DNA of 64,000 bases from Actinomycetota bacterium (GTDB lineage Bacteria > Actinomycetota > Actinomycetes > Nanopelagicales > Nanopelagicaceae), in NCBI GenBank assembly GCA_016870975.1, contig VGAE01000006.1:1-64000 (forward strand), in the 5' to 3' direction. Below, piece after piece: positions 12,039-22,170 of the stretch. The notes under the pieces were generated by a model. It was given only the letters and a program-made list of their open reading frames with translations, did not search any database and was not told the DNA's origin. The number at the start of each line of letters is the position of its first letter. The stretch's first letter is position 1. A program made the position numbers and the translations under genes.

Positions 12039-12932
12039 GTGAGTGATTCACGTGAAACAACTGCACCTAGACAGATAATCGGTACTCGGCGTTTTCACGA
12101 GCCAATGCCCCAGCCGATCTCTACAAGAATCTTCACCGTTGCTAACCAGAAAGGCGGTGTAGGTAAAACCACCTCTGCCGTCAATATTGGGGCAGCTCTA
12201 GCCATGGGGGGCCTGCGGACCCTGATTCTGGATCTAGACCCTCAAAGAAATGCCAGCACAGCTTTTGGAATCACCCGCGATGAAGTCATTGGTATGTATG
12301 AAGTAATTATCGAAGAGGAAGCGCTTAAAAACGTAGCGTTAAAAATTCCAGGCTATCCATCACTTGAAGTTGTTCCAGCGACACAATCTTTAGCAAATGC
12401 AGAAGTCGAATTAGTGCCCATGGTTGCTCGCGAAACCAGGCTGAAAAAAGCTTTAACTAATTACTTATTGGGAGCAGCAAGCCGCGGAGAGAGATTTGAT
12501 TATGTAATCATTGATTGTCCACCAAGTCTGGGCTTATTAACAATTAATGCACTCGTTGCCGCAGATGAATTATTAATTCCAATCCAATGTGAGTATTACT
12601 CACTTGAAGGTCTCTCATTATTAATCCACACTGTGACGTTAATTCAAGAACATCTAAATCCAAATTTAAAGTTATCAACCATTATTTTAACTATGTATGA
12701 CGGTCGTACAAGATTGGCAAATGATGTAGCGGATGAAATTCGCCGTCACTATCCGCGAGAGTTGATTGATGTCCCAATTCCACGCGCCGTGAGAGTTTCT
12801 GAAGCGCCATCATACGGACAGACGGTTATGACTTACGACCCTGGCTCAAATGGCGCAGATGCATATGCGCGAATCGCAAGAGAGATAGCTCGACGCGGCG
12901 CACCTCCAATAAATAACGCCGAGGTTATTTAA
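12039..12932 (+). CDS. parA: Chromosome partitioning ATPase ParA
   Basis: Walker A NQKGGVGKTTSAVNIGAAL, LDLDPQRNAS; GTG start. Confidence 0.97.
   Translation: MSDSRETTAPRQIIGTRRFHEPMPQPISTRIFTVANQKGGVGKTTSAVNIGAALAMGGLRTLILDLDPQRNASTAFGITRDEVIGMYEVIIEEEALKNVALKIPGYPSLEVVPATQSLANAEVELVPMVARETRLKKALTNYLLGAASRGERFDYVIIDCPPSLGLLTINALVAADELLIPIQCEYYSLEGLSLLIHTVTLIQEHLNPNLKLSTIILTMYDGRTRLANDVADEIRRHYPRELIDVPIPRAVRVSEAPSYGQTVMTYDPGSNGADAYARIAREIARRGAPPINNAEVI
12044..12059. promoter_or_regulatory. parS site 2 (TGATTCACGTGAAACA)
   Basis: One mismatch to GTTTCACGTGAAAC; inside codons 2-7 of parA. Confidence 0.9.
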
Positions 12933-13795
12933 TGGTTACAAAACGCGGTGGCCTAGGTAGAAATCTTGATTCATTAATTCCAACGCCAATCCGGGCACCC
13001 GGTATTGCACAGCCAGTGGCGGGAAAATTAGAAGTTTCAATTGAAAGTGTTAAACCAAATAGACGCCAACCAAGATCTATTTTTGATGATGAAGCGCTCC
13101 AAGAATTAGCGGCATCAATCCGCGAAATCGGAATCCTCCAACCACCAGTCGTTCGCCGTAGCGGAGATAATCAATATGAATTAATTATTGGAGAGCGACG
13201 ATTACGCGCCGCAAAACTTGCTGGACTTTCAACCATCCCGGTCATTATCCGTGAAACGAGTGATAACGAATTATTGCGAGAGGCGTTGATTGAAAATATC
13301 CATCGCAGCAATTTAAATTCACTGGAAGAAGCAGCTGCTTATAATCAGATGTTAAGTGACTTCGGTCTTACCCATGACGAATTAGCGAAGAAAATCGGTA
13401 AATCACGCCCGGTTATCTCAAATACGCTCCGGTTTTTAAATCTCCCGCCTTCGGTCCAGAATAAGCTGACTCGTGGGACTTTGAGTATGGGCCACGCAAG
13501 AGCACTACTTGGAATAAGTGATTCAAGTGAAATAGAGAGAATTGCTAATCGAATTGTTGCCGAAGGTTTAAGTGTAAGAGCAACTGAGGAACTTATTGCC
13601 GTTGGAAGTGGAAAGAAGAGCTCTGGCAAAAAAGGAAATACCAGCTCGCTTGGTAAATATCAGGAACTAGAAGAACAGATTGGCGATGCGCTAGATACCA
13701 GAGTTCGAATTAAAGGTGGAGCAAACGGTGGTCGAATTCAAATCGAATTTGCTGATAGCCAAGATTTACTTAGGATTGCAAAAAAACTTAGTTAA
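12932..13795 (+). CDS. parB: Chromosome partitioning protein ParB
   Basis: ELIIGERRLRAAKLAGL, ENIHRSNLNSLEEAAAYNQML, HTH region. Confidence 0.97.
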   Translation: MVTKRGGLGRNLDSLIPTPIRAPGIAQPVAGKLEVSIESVKPNRRQPRSIFDDEALQELAASIREIGILQPPVVRRSGDNQYELIIGERRLRAAKLAGLSTIPVIIRETSDNELLREALIENIHRSNLNSLEEAAAYNQMLSDFGLTHDELAKKIGKSRPVISNTLRFLNLPPSVQNKLTRGTLSMGHARALLGISDSSEIERIANRIVAEGLSVRATEELIAVGSGKKSSGKKGNTSSLGKYQELEEQIGDALDTRVRIKGGANGGRIQIEFADSQDLLRIAKKLS

Positions 13796-15047
13796 GTCGC
13801 AGCGCGTTTGTCCGCTCAATCTCGCCATCAATAACATGGGCGAGCGCGGCTACACCTTCACGGATTCGCTCGGGAGTCGGGTGACAGTAAGAGAGACGCA
13901 ACGACCAAGCGCCAAGACCGTCAGCATAAAAAGCATTCCCAGGCACGTAAGCAACTTTGGCAACGATTGCCTTTGGCATCATCGCCTTAGTTTCGATCCC
14001 TGCCGGGAGAGTTACCCAGACATAGAAGCCGCCCTTGGGGCGTGTCCAATTAGCAGACTTTGGAAAGGTGGCATCTAAAGTTTCCAACATGGCATCTCGC
14101 CTTACGTGGTAGAGATTTACAAAAGAAGCAATTTGATCGCGCCATGGTTGATTTGCGAGATAACTTGAGATTGCAAGCTGTGAGAAATTAGATGGACATA
14201 GAATCGAAGATTCAGAGGCGATTACCAATTTCTCGCGGAGCGCAGGTGGAACTAACGCCCAACCAACTCGAAATCCAGGAACAATGGTTTTAGAGAACGA
14301 ACCCAGATAAATAACATTTTCTGAGTCTTCAGCGCGCATGGCATTCGGCGATGGTCCATCAAACCCCAAGAGTCCATACGGGTTATCTTCAACTACAAAA
14401 ATTCTCTCTTCTCTACAAATATCTAGAATCTCAGTTCGCCGCGAACTTGGCATAGTTACACCGGTTGGATTCTGGTAATTCGGAATTAAGTAGATGAATT
14501 TGATTTTTGAACCTTGATAACGCAAGGTCTTAATCGCATCACGGAGCGCATCTGGGGATAGCCCGGATTGATCCATCTCTATATGAACGACCCGAGCCTC
14601 ATACTGGGCAAAAGTTCCCAGTGCTCCAACATAGGAAGGGGCTTCAACAAGGACTACATCGCCTGGATCTATGAAAATTCTAGAAATTAAATCAAGGGCC
14701 TGTTGTGAACCGGTAGTTACTAACACATCATCGGGATTGGCTCGAATACTCTCGAGCGCCATTACATCGCAGATCTGTTCACGAAGTTTGGGATGGCCCT
14801 GTCCGCTGCCATATTGGAGCGCCTCCCGCCCATGTTCTCGAACTAGCTTCTCGAGAAGTGAGGCCATTACATCCATTGGGATTGCGGAGAGATTTGGCAT
14901 CCCCCCAGCAAGTGAAACGATCTCAGGCCGAGAGGCGACGGCAAAGAGTGAGCGGATCTCACTTGGCTTCATATGAGCTGCGCGATGTGCAAAGCGCTCT
15001 TGCAGATCTTCGGGCGCGTGGGTCTGGTAGCGCTCAGTCTCGGTCAT
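13788..15047 (-). CDS. PLP-dependent aminotransferase (class I/II, 2-aminoadipate/MocR-like fold)
   Basis: LAGGMPNLSAIP, YLIPNYQNPTG, YLGSFSKTIVPGFRVGW. Confidence 0.88.
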   Translation of the reverse strand: MTETERYQTHAPEDLQERFAHRAAHMKPSEIRSLFAVASRPEIVSLAGGMPNLSAIPMDVMASLLEKLVREHGREALQYGSGQGHPKLREQICDVMALESIRANPDDVLVTTGSQQALDLISRIFIDPGDVVLVEAPSYVGALGTFAQYEARVVHIEMDQSGLSPDALRDAIKTLRYQGSKIKFIYLIPNYQNPTGVTMPSSRRTEILDICREERIFVVEDNPYGLLGFDGPSPNAMRAEDSENVIYLGSFSKTIVPGFRVGWALVPPALREKLVIASESSILCPSNFSQLAISSYLANQPWRDQIASFVNLYHVRRDAMLETLDATFPKSANWTRPKGGFYVWVTLPAGIETKAMMPKAIVAKVAYVPGNAFYADGLGAWSLRLSYCHPTPERIREGVAALAHVIDGEIERTNALRLN

Positions 15048-15077
15048 GGCGTAATTCTCTCATAAGAAAAGAGTTGA

Positions 15078-16163
15078 TTACAGGTTTCGCAATCCCGCGC
15101 GACGTAAATCCTCAATACGAAGCGTGCCAGTTTTGGCATCTTCTTCTACTGATAGGAAGAGTCTCTGAATCGCGATTACCAATCCTTCTGCAACCGTGTC
15201 TCTAAAAGATGAATCATTTAATCGAGCGGCATCTTTAGGGTTGGTCAGATATCCCAACTCCAAGCGAATAGTCGGAGATTTTGTTAATCGTAATAAATCC
15301 CAAGTTTTTGCATGGGTTCGGTTATTAGCTAGATTGGTGCGGGCGCAGATCTCACGCTGCGCCAAAGTTGCAAATTTTTCTCCCACAATTGAGTGAATTC
15401 CATGTTGATCGCTGCCATAAAAATAAGTAGAAACCCCATTTGCCTTTTCGTTCTGGTAATTATCAATTCCAATAGAAATTACTAGGTCAGCTTCAGTGTT
15501 GTTCGCAAAGGAGATTCGCTCAGATTCACTTGGGCTGGTGTTTTTTCCGTGAGTCAAGAGAACCGAGACCCCGAGCGCAATTAACCTGCCTTCGATTCTC
15601 TCCGCGATATCGAATGTGAGTGAGGCAATTTCTTCTCGGGGACTTGGGTCTAACACAATTACTTTATCGGCCAGCGCAGGACCTCGTTTAACGCGATCTG
15701 CCTGAGCTCTTAACTCTGTTGGCGCGCCGCCCGTAACAGTTCGTATCAAGCGCATCAACGAAATTATCGTTCTAGGGCCACAGACTCCATCTGCATTAGT
15801 TCCTGCAGAGCGTTGGAATTCAATTACGGCGTTCTCGGTCTTTGGGCCAAAAATTCCATCTGCGCGCCCCGGGTTAAATCCCATATCAATCAACCGTGAT
15901 TGCAGCGAAGCAACATCATCACCACGCATATTCGGCTGTTGTAATTTCAAAGTTCGATCGCCGAGTTTCCAGCGCGCTTCTTCAAGGGCTTTCTCGGTTG
16001 GTTGATCAATCTCACCAGAGACAGAGAGACCGCGCGCCTGTTGAAATGCCTTAACCGCATCAGTTACATTTTGATCCAACTGATCAGTTGTATTTGCTAA
16101 AACGCCAAGGCGATGCAGGGTGCTAGTTACAGCAGTTACTAGATCCCCGCGATCGGGTTTCAT
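15078..16163 (-). CDS. cwlM: N-acetylmuramoyl-L-alanine amidase-like, two N-terminal peptidoglycan-binding domains (CwlM-like)
   Basis: Two PG_binding_1 repeats (VTDAVKAFQQARGL; FGPKTENAVIEFQRSAG) plus Amidase_3-like domain (LVISIGIDNYQNEKANGVSTYFYG, IRLELGYLTNPKDAARL); trxA-adjacent. Confidence 0.85.
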   Translation of the reverse strand: MKPDRGDLVTAVTSTLHRLGVLANTTDQLDQNVTDAVKAFQQARGLSVSGEIDQPTEKALEEARWKLGDRTLKLQQPNMRGDDVASLQSRLIDMGFNPGRADGIFGPKTENAVIEFQRSAGTNADGVCGPRTIISLMRLIRTVTGGAPTELRAQADRVKRGPALADKVIVLDPSPREEIASLTFDIAERIEGRLIALGVSVLLTHGKNTSPSESERISFANNTEADLVISIGIDNYQNEKANGVSTYFYGSDQHGIHSIVGEKFATLAQREICARTNLANNRTHAKTWDLLRLTKSPTIRLELGYLTNPKDAARLNDSSFRDTVAEGLVIAIQRLFLSVEEDAKTGTLRIEDLRRAGLRNL

Positions 16164-16486
16164 TAGCCGAGGTATTCAGTCAATTCGCGCACTAGAGCAG
16201 GCTTAGGACGCGCTCCAACAATGCTCTTTACAACTTGGCCACCAACGAAAACATTCATAGTTGGAATTGAATTAATTCCATACTTCATAGCAATTGAACC
16301 CTCTTCATCGGTATTTAATTTAACAATCTTGATTTTGCCGGAGTATTCATTGGAAATTTCCTCGAGGATAGGAGCCACGGCGCGGCAGGGACCACACCAT
16401 TCCGCCCAGAAATCCACAAGTACTGGGGTTGCGCTCTTCAACACAACATCACCAAAATTTGCAGCTGTTACTCTCTCTGTTGCCAT
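16163..16486 (-). CDS. trxA: Thioredoxin
   Basis: VLVDFWAEWCGPCRAVAPILEEI. Confidence 0.97.
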   Translation of the reverse strand: MATERVTAANFGDVVLKSATPVLVDFWAEWCGPCRAVAPILEEISNEYSGKIKIVKLNTDEEGSIAMKYGINSIPTMNVFVGGQVVKSIVGARPKPALVRELTEYLG

Positions 16487-16521
16487 GGATTCTCCTTTTA
16501 CTTATCGGCTACTGACAAACT

Positions 16522-17463
16522 CTAATGCCCACTCAAGAAACGTTCTGCATCTAGAGCGGCTTGGCAGCCCGAACCGGCTGCTGTAATTGCCTGGCGATAT
16601 GTGAAGTCAACTAGGTCGCCACATGCGAAGACACCTGGAATATTTGTCATTGTGGAGCGACCTACTACCTCGACATAACCTTCACCATTTAATTTCACTT
16701 GGCCCGCTACCAACCCGCTCCTTGGGAGATGGCCAATTGCAATAAAGATCCCCGTGAATTCTCGGACGCTCTCCTCACCGGTAATGGAATTCTTCAGTTT
16801 TAATCCGGTCACTTTATCTTCACCGAAAATATCAAGTACTTCGGTATTAAAGAGAAATTCAATTTTTGGATTATTCTTGGCACGCTCAGCCATAATCTTT
16901 GAGGCGCGTAATGATTCCCGGCGGTGAATGACCACAACTTTTGCGGCAAATTTAGTTAAGAAATTGGCTTCTTCCATGGCGGAATCGCCACCACCAAGAA
17001 CTGCAATCACCTGTTCCCGGAAGAAAAAGCCATCACACGTTGCACACCAAGAAACGCCACGCCCCGAGAGCCGCTTTTCATTTATTAAACCGAGCTCTTT
17101 ATATGCTGATCCCATCGCAAGTATTACCGATTTTGCGCGGATTTTATTTCCGGATCCATCTTCCAATTCTTTAATTTCACCATCAAGTTTCATTGAGATA
17201 ATGTCATCAGTAACTAAATTAGCGCCGAAGTGGAGCGCTTGTTTGCGCATCTGATCCATCAAATCTGGGCCCATGATTGCGTTTTCAAAACCAGGAAAGT
17301 TCTCAACCTCGGTTGTGTTCATGAGCGCGCCACCTGCGGTAACTGAACCCTCATATACAATCGGGTTGAGTTGAGCGCGAGCGGTGTAGATAGCTGCGGT
17401 ATATCCAGCTGGTCCAGATCCAACAACAACTACATCTTGGATCTTGTTGTAATTAATACTCAC
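16522..17463 (-). CDS. trxB: Thioredoxin reductase
   Basis: [60 protein letters not shown]. Confidence 0.96.
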   Translation of the reverse strand: MSINYNKIQDVVVVGSGPAGYTAAIYTARAQLNPIVYEGSVTAGGALMNTTEVENFPGFENAIMGPDLMDQMRKQALHFGANLVTDDIISMKLDGEIKELEDGSGNKIRAKSVILAMGSAYKELGLINEKRLSGRGVSWCATCDGFFFREQVIAVLGGGDSAMEEANFLTKFAAKVVVIHRRESLRASKIMAERAKNNPKIEFLFNTEVLDIFGEDKVTGLKLKNSITGEESVREFTGIFIAIGHLPRSGLVAGQVKLNGEGYVEVVGRSTMTNIPGVFACGDLVDFTYRQAITAAGSGCQAALDAERFLSGH

Positions 17464-17487
17464 CCAGACACCCTATCTATTCGTTCT

Positions 17488-19074
17488 TCACTTACTTCGG
17501 CGCAAAACCACTCGCAGTGTTTCGCTCACCTCTTCAATTTGCCAGAGTCTGGCAAGAAGCAAGTAAATGACAGTCGTGCTCGTTAGAACCAAGATCAGCT
17601 CGATGAAATTCCCCGTGTGACCCAGGGCACGACTAGCCAGAGAGACGATAGCGACTGAACCTGCGGCAGTAAGTCCAACCTTTAAATAAAAGCCCAATTC
17701 TGCAGATAGTAAGAGTTTTCCAGTGAAACGTGCCAAGAAGGCATCCGTTACAAATAACCCAAACCAATAACTAATTGCAAATGCAATTGCAAGACCGACT
17801 ACAACCTCTTCTGGTTTCCAGAGATAGAAGAAAATAAATGAGCTGATGACCGCGACCAGATTTGTCACCAAAGTGGAGAAGAATTGATATTTAGTATTTT
17901 CAAAAGCATTTAGAGCTCGAATACCGACTAGATTCATCGAGAGTGGAATTGCTCCAAAGGCGAAGGCAGCCAAGACTCGACCCAGATACTCTGCACTTTT
18001 CTCATCAATGCCAAAAAACAATGATTTTCCAATTAAGGTTCCAAATGCAAAGAAGGTAAAGGCCGCCGGGACTGCGATGATGGCAACTAGGCGAAGTGCG
18101 TGCCTGATCTCCGAACGAAGTTCAGCTTTCTTGTCGTCTAAAACCAGTTTTGAGAGACGAGGCAAGATTGCTGTAACTACTGAAATTGTTGCGATTGAGT
18201 GCGGCAACATCACTATCAGATAGGCATTTGCGTATGGCGTGTAACCAACTCCGTAGTTGACGCCAGAATTTATCGCGCTTAATCCGGATCGAGTAGCTAG
18301 ATTTACTGTTACCAAGAAACCTAATTGTGAAATAAGCACTGAGATCAAGGTCCAACTTCCGAGTCGGAGGGATTTCCCAAGGCCGCTATTGCGCCAATCA
18401 AAACGCAGGCTAAGTTTTAATCCAGAACTTCTAATATAGGGAATCAGAATTAGCGCTTGAATTACGATACCTAATGTTGTACCTAATCCCAGAATTAAAA
18501 CCTGTTGGTCAGAGATATATCCGATTGATAAGCCATCTGTTACCGAGAGAAAATAGGCAAATAACGCAATAACAACGAGATTATTCGCGATAGGAGACCA
18601 CATCATTGGTCCGAACTTCTCTTTCGCATTAGTTACTTGGCCAAGAACTCCAAATAAGCCATAAAAAAGAATCTGCGGCAGACAGTAGATTGTGAAAGCA
18701 ATTGTTATCTCTCGGGCTCGACCATCAAAGGTTGGGGCATAGAGAGAGACCAAAGCCGGGGCAAATAACATCGCTAGAATCGTTACCGAGAGAATTAAAG
18801 TTCCGATAAGAGTAATTAACCGTGAGACAAAACCACTTCCACCATCATCATCTCGAAATGAACGGACCATCTGTGGAACAAAAACTGCAGTAAGCGCACC
18901 GCCAATAAGCAGGTTGTAAATAATATTTGGCGCGGTATTTCCCACGTTATAGGTATCGCCTAGTAGAGCAGTGCCGAGCAGTGCCACGGTAAGTAGTCCG
19001 CGAATAAGTCCAGTAATACGCGAGAGCAGCGTTCCCAGCGCCATAAAAGCAGAGGATTTAATTAGTTCACTCAT
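17488..19074 (-). CDS. murJ: Lipid II flippase MurJ/MviN
   Basis: MurJ signature region (GLIRGLLTVALLG...GDTYNVGNTAPNIIYNLLIGGALTAVFVPQMVR); start set at MSELIKSS. Confidence 0.93.
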   Translation of the reverse strand: MSELIKSSAFMALGTLLSRITGLIRGLLTVALLGTALLGDTYNVGNTAPNIIYNLLIGGALTAVFVPQMVRSFRDDDGGSGFVSRLITLIGTLILSVTILAMLFAPALVSLYAPTFDGRAREITIAFTIYCLPQILFYGLFGVLGQVTNAKEKFGPMMWSPIANNLVVIALFAYFLSVTDGLSIGYISDQQVLILGLGTTLGIVIQALILIPYIRSSGLKLSLRFDWRNSGLGKSLRLGSWTLISVLISQLGFLVTVNLATRSGLSAINSGVNYGVGYTPYANAYLIVMLPHSIATISVVTAILPRLSKLVLDDKKAELRSEIRHALRLVAIIAVPAAFTFFAFGTLIGKSLFFGIDEKSAEYLGRVLAAFAFGAIPLSMNLVGIRALNAFENTKYQFFSTLVTNLVAVISSFIFFYLWKPEEVVVGLAIAFAISYWFGLFVTDAFLARFTGKLLLSAELGFYLKVGLTAAGSVAIVSLASRALGHTGNFIELILVLTSTTVIYLLLARLWQIEEVSETLRVVLRRSK

Positions 19075-20161
19075 GCTTTCGCCTCTTAACTCGGCGAACA
19101 CTCTGGACCGCCGCTGCCAATAAGAGAATTATCGCCATACCAGTCGTAAACCAGGTGGTAAGTGGCGAGATCACCGCAAGTCTTAGCTCAATATTCTCTA
19201 ATTCACCAACTTGTGAGCCACGATTATTTGTCAATTTGACTTCTAACCGGGTTTCACCTGAAGCGATAACCTCAATGGGAATTTGTATCTGGGTCTGCGA
19301 GTTTGCAGCCAGCACCAAAGGTTCAACCGCGCCAACTCTCATTCTGGAATTACTAGTTCGTGTCTGTAAATTTATTGAGACTGGAGCCGTAAAATCGTTA
19401 ATGACAGTTACTGGTAAGTCATATCGCTCTGCGGTAATCGTGTAATTCCCCGCGACAATTCGAAGTTTCTTTTGATTTTCTCTTAATTCAGCGCGAAGAC
19501 CCTTGGTCAATATTGGTAAGCGAGAATCAGATATTGCCGGATTAATTATTTTTGCTAATTGAAGACGGAGCGAGATCACCTCATTGGCTATCGAAATTGA
19601 GGCCAGTGCTCTTACCTCACGTTGATAGCTGTTATGTAAGGATTGGGCGGCGTCAGATGATCTGACTGAATTTATTGGTGAAATAGAGGTAATTGTTCTT
19701 CCAAAGAAGGCGCCCGCTCTCTCTTGGGCAATTGTGCGATAGAACTCCAATTCATTTGGAGCGTTTGCTTGCAGAAACTTAATATCGGGATTTCCATAAG
19801 GCAAAAGAAGAATCTCTCTATTTTTACTCTTTCGTTTAAGTGTATTTAACCAATTCGAAGCAAAGGGCAACACATCTACAGTCGTGAGAGATTGATCGGG
19901 GTTAAAGTACTGGTAGCCATCCGCCATATCTTGAATCTCTTCAATAAGTGAGATATCGATAGTTGCAGAACGAATCTGGCCTTGACCCAATACCAATTTT
20001 CCTAATCGTCCATTCGGTTTAATCAAATTGGCTAATTCATTGTCAATAAAAATGCCAGTTGCAGTTCGGTGAGTTGGCTCAGTAAGGGAAATTGAAGAGT
20101 TGGCTGAAGCGGGTGGTATCAGAACTAATGAGAATAAGGCTAGAAGGAGCGCTCGTCTCAC
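19067..20161 (-). CDS. DUF6049-like secreted/membrane protein
   Basis: Signal peptide, C-terminal TM and syntenic position between murJ and a NUDIX gene, as in Actinobacteria. Confidence 0.6.
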   Translation of the reverse strand: MRRALLLALFSLVLIPPASANSSISLTEPTHRTATGIFIDNELANLIKPNGRLGKLVLGQGQIRSATIDISLIEEIQDMADGYQYFNPDQSLTTVDVLPFASNWLNTLKRKSKNREILLLPYGNPDIKFLQANAPNELEFYRTIAQERAGAFFGRTITSISPINSVRSSDAAQSLHNSYQREVRALASISIANEVISLRLQLAKIINPAISDSRLPILTKGLRAELRENQKKLRIVAGNYTITAERYDLPVTVINDFTAPVSINLQTRTSNSRMRVGAVEPLVLAANSQTQIQIPIEVIASGETRLEVKLTNNRGSQVGELENIELRLAVISPLTTWFTTGMAIILLLAAAVQSVRRVKRRKHE

Positions 20162-20703
20162 GGAATCTGCTTTTTTGATTGAGCAATTAATTTCTTCTCG
20201 TCGGGATAAGCTAATCTATCTACAATCTCAGTTAGCGGAAACCAGCGCACATCATCAACTTCACTTACCTGAGGCGCAATTTTCCCGCCAGTTTCTTTGA
20301 AGAGAAAATGGTGGACAGTTTTATGAATCCGTTTCCCGCCAGCCATAAACCAAAAATCGATTACACCAAGTGATTTAGAAATCTCACTCTCTATTCCTGT
20401 CTCTTCCTTCACCTCTCGCAACGCAGCAGCTTCTGGCGATTCACCCTCTTCAATATGTCCTTTGGGAAGCGACCAGAGCAATCTTTCGCGGCTCTTATCG
20501 CGTGCATCGATACGACCAATTAATAAACCTTTGGTTCCGGATTGATCAATTACCAATCCGCCTGCGCTAATTTCATCAACGCGCTTGGCGTGACGTGAAG
20601 AATTCTTGTTTGGTGCGGAGCGTCTTGAAGATTTTGAGCGTGAACGTCTCCGTTTACGCTGTTTTTTGACTCCTTCGCCGCCCGCACTAGGTGCCGGGGT
20701 CAT
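20158..20703 (-). CDS. NUDIX hydrolase
   Basis: Nudix box GHIEEGESPEAAALREVKEETGIE; start at MTPAPSAGG or upstream. Confidence 0.9.
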   Translation of the reverse strand: MTPAPSAGGEGVKKQRKRRRSRSKSSRRSAPNKNSSRHAKRVDEISAGGLVIDQSGTKGLLIGRIDARDKSRERLLWSLPKGHIEEGESPEAAALREVKEETGIESEISKSLGVIDFWFMAGGKRIHKTVHHFLFKETGGKIAPQVSEVDDVRWFPLTEIVDRLAYPDEKKLIAQSKKQIP

Positions 20704-20736
20704 GGGACGAAGTCTACTCGGTAGCCTTAGACGCAA

Positions 20737-22170
20737 ATGGAAACCCCAGCAAAAGCAGCGAGTGAAATCGCAATTTCGGCTCTGCGCGAGAAAGCGCCAG
20801 CGGCAATTGAGCTGGCAAAAGAGTTTGCGCGCGCCGGTTTTAAATTAGCGCTGGTTGGTGGATCCGTTAGAGACATTCTTTTAAATCGACTTGGGAATGA
20901 TCTCGATCTAACTACTGATGCACACCCAGAAGATTCAAAGAAGATACTCAAGAAGTGGGGCGACGATATCTGGGAAGTCGGTATTCGCTTCGGAACTATT
21001 GGTGCTCGCAAAAACGATAAAATATTTGAAGTAACGACTTATCGAAGCGAGGTTTACGTCGAAGAATCACGTAAACCTATAGTGGCTTTCGGTAAATCGA
21101 TTGAGGTTGATTTAAGCCGGCGTGATTTCACAGTGAATGCCATGGCAATCGAGTTAACTGGTGAGATTCACTTTATTGATCCACATGGTGGTGTACGCGA
21201 CTTACTCTTAAAAGTATTAAAGACCCCAAGTACGCCAGAAATTTCATTTGGCGATGATCCTTTAAGAATGTTGCGAGCTGCGCGCTTTTCTGCCCAAACT
21301 GGATTTACTATCGCCCCAGAATTGATAGCCGCGATGAGCCAAATGTCGGATCGACTATCAATCATCTCTGCAGAACGAATCCGCGATGAATTTGTAAAGC
21401 TACTCATGTCGCCAAACCCAAGAAGTGGCATAACTACTTTGGTTGAAACCGGGCTCTGCAAAAAATTCTTACCGGAGATTCCGATGCTTAGGCTTGAGAT
21501 TGATGAACATCACCACCATAAAGATGTATATGAACATACGCTCACGGTGGTTGAACAATCTATAATGCTTGAAGATCGCTTAGGTGGACCGAATTTAATC
21601 GCTCGTCTTGCTGCGTTACTTCACGATATTGGAAAGCCAAAAACTCGGGCGCTTATTGCCGGAGGTGGCGTCTCTTTTCACCACCACGAAGTTGTCGGTG
21701 CCCGTATGGCGAAGGAACGACTAAAAAAACTCCGCTTCGATCATTATGTAGTAGAAGAAGTAGCAAAGTTGGTATTTCTACATCTCCGCTTCCACGGTTA
21801 TGGAAGTGGCGAGTGGAGTGATTCTGCAGTTCGTAGATACGTCAGAGATGCGGGAGAACTGTTAACTCATCTTCATGTATTGACTAGAGCTGATTGCACC
21901 ACTCGTAATCAACGCAAAGCTGAAACTCTGGCGAAACACTATGACCATCTAGAGTCGCGAATTGAAGAGCTAATGGCGCAGGAAGAATTATTGAAGATTC
22001 GTCCAGATTTAGATGGCCATCAGATTATGGAGATTTTGGGCGTTAGCGCTGGCCCTTCGGTCGGAAAAGCCTATGACTTTCTGCTGGAACTTCGGTTAGA
22101 ACAAGGACCGCTTGGTGAAGCCAAGGCGCGGGAAGAGTTAATTAATTGGTGGTCGAAAAATCAGAGTTAA
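20737..22170 (+). CDS. pcnA: CCA tRNA nucleotidyltransferase / poly(A) polymerase family
   Basis: LVGGSVRDILLNRLGNDLDLTTDAHPE, RRDFTVNAMAIEL, HD motif LAALLHDIGKPKTR. Confidence 0.93.
   Translation: METPAKAASEIAISALREKAPAAIELAKEFARAGFKLALVGGSVRDILLNRLGNDLDLTTDAHPEDSKKILKKWGDDIWEVGIRFGTIGARKNDKIFEVTTYRSEVYVEESRKPIVAFGKSIEVDLSRRDFTVNAMAIELTGEIHFIDPHGGVRDLLLKVLKTPSTPEISFGDDPLRMLRAARFSAQTGFTIAPELIAAMSQMSDRLSIISAERIRDEFVKLLMSPNPRSGITTLVETGLCKKFLPEIPMLRLEIDEHHHHKDVYEHTLTVVEQSIMLEDRLGGPNLIARLAALLHDIGKPKTRALIAGGGVSFHHHEVVGARMAKERLKKLRFDHYVVEEVAKLVFLHLRFHGYGSGEWSDSAVRRYVRDAGELLTHLHVLTRADCTTRNQRKAETLAKHYDHLESRIEELMAQEELLKIRPDLDGHQIMEILGVSAGPSVGKAYDFLLELRLEQGPLGEAKAREELINWWSKNQS

Noticed and set aside
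13716-14078. 120-aa plus-strand ORF at the parB/aminotransferase convergent junction
   Set aside because: Overlaps the parB 3' end out of frame and the aminotransferase gene on the opposite strand; no domain signal.
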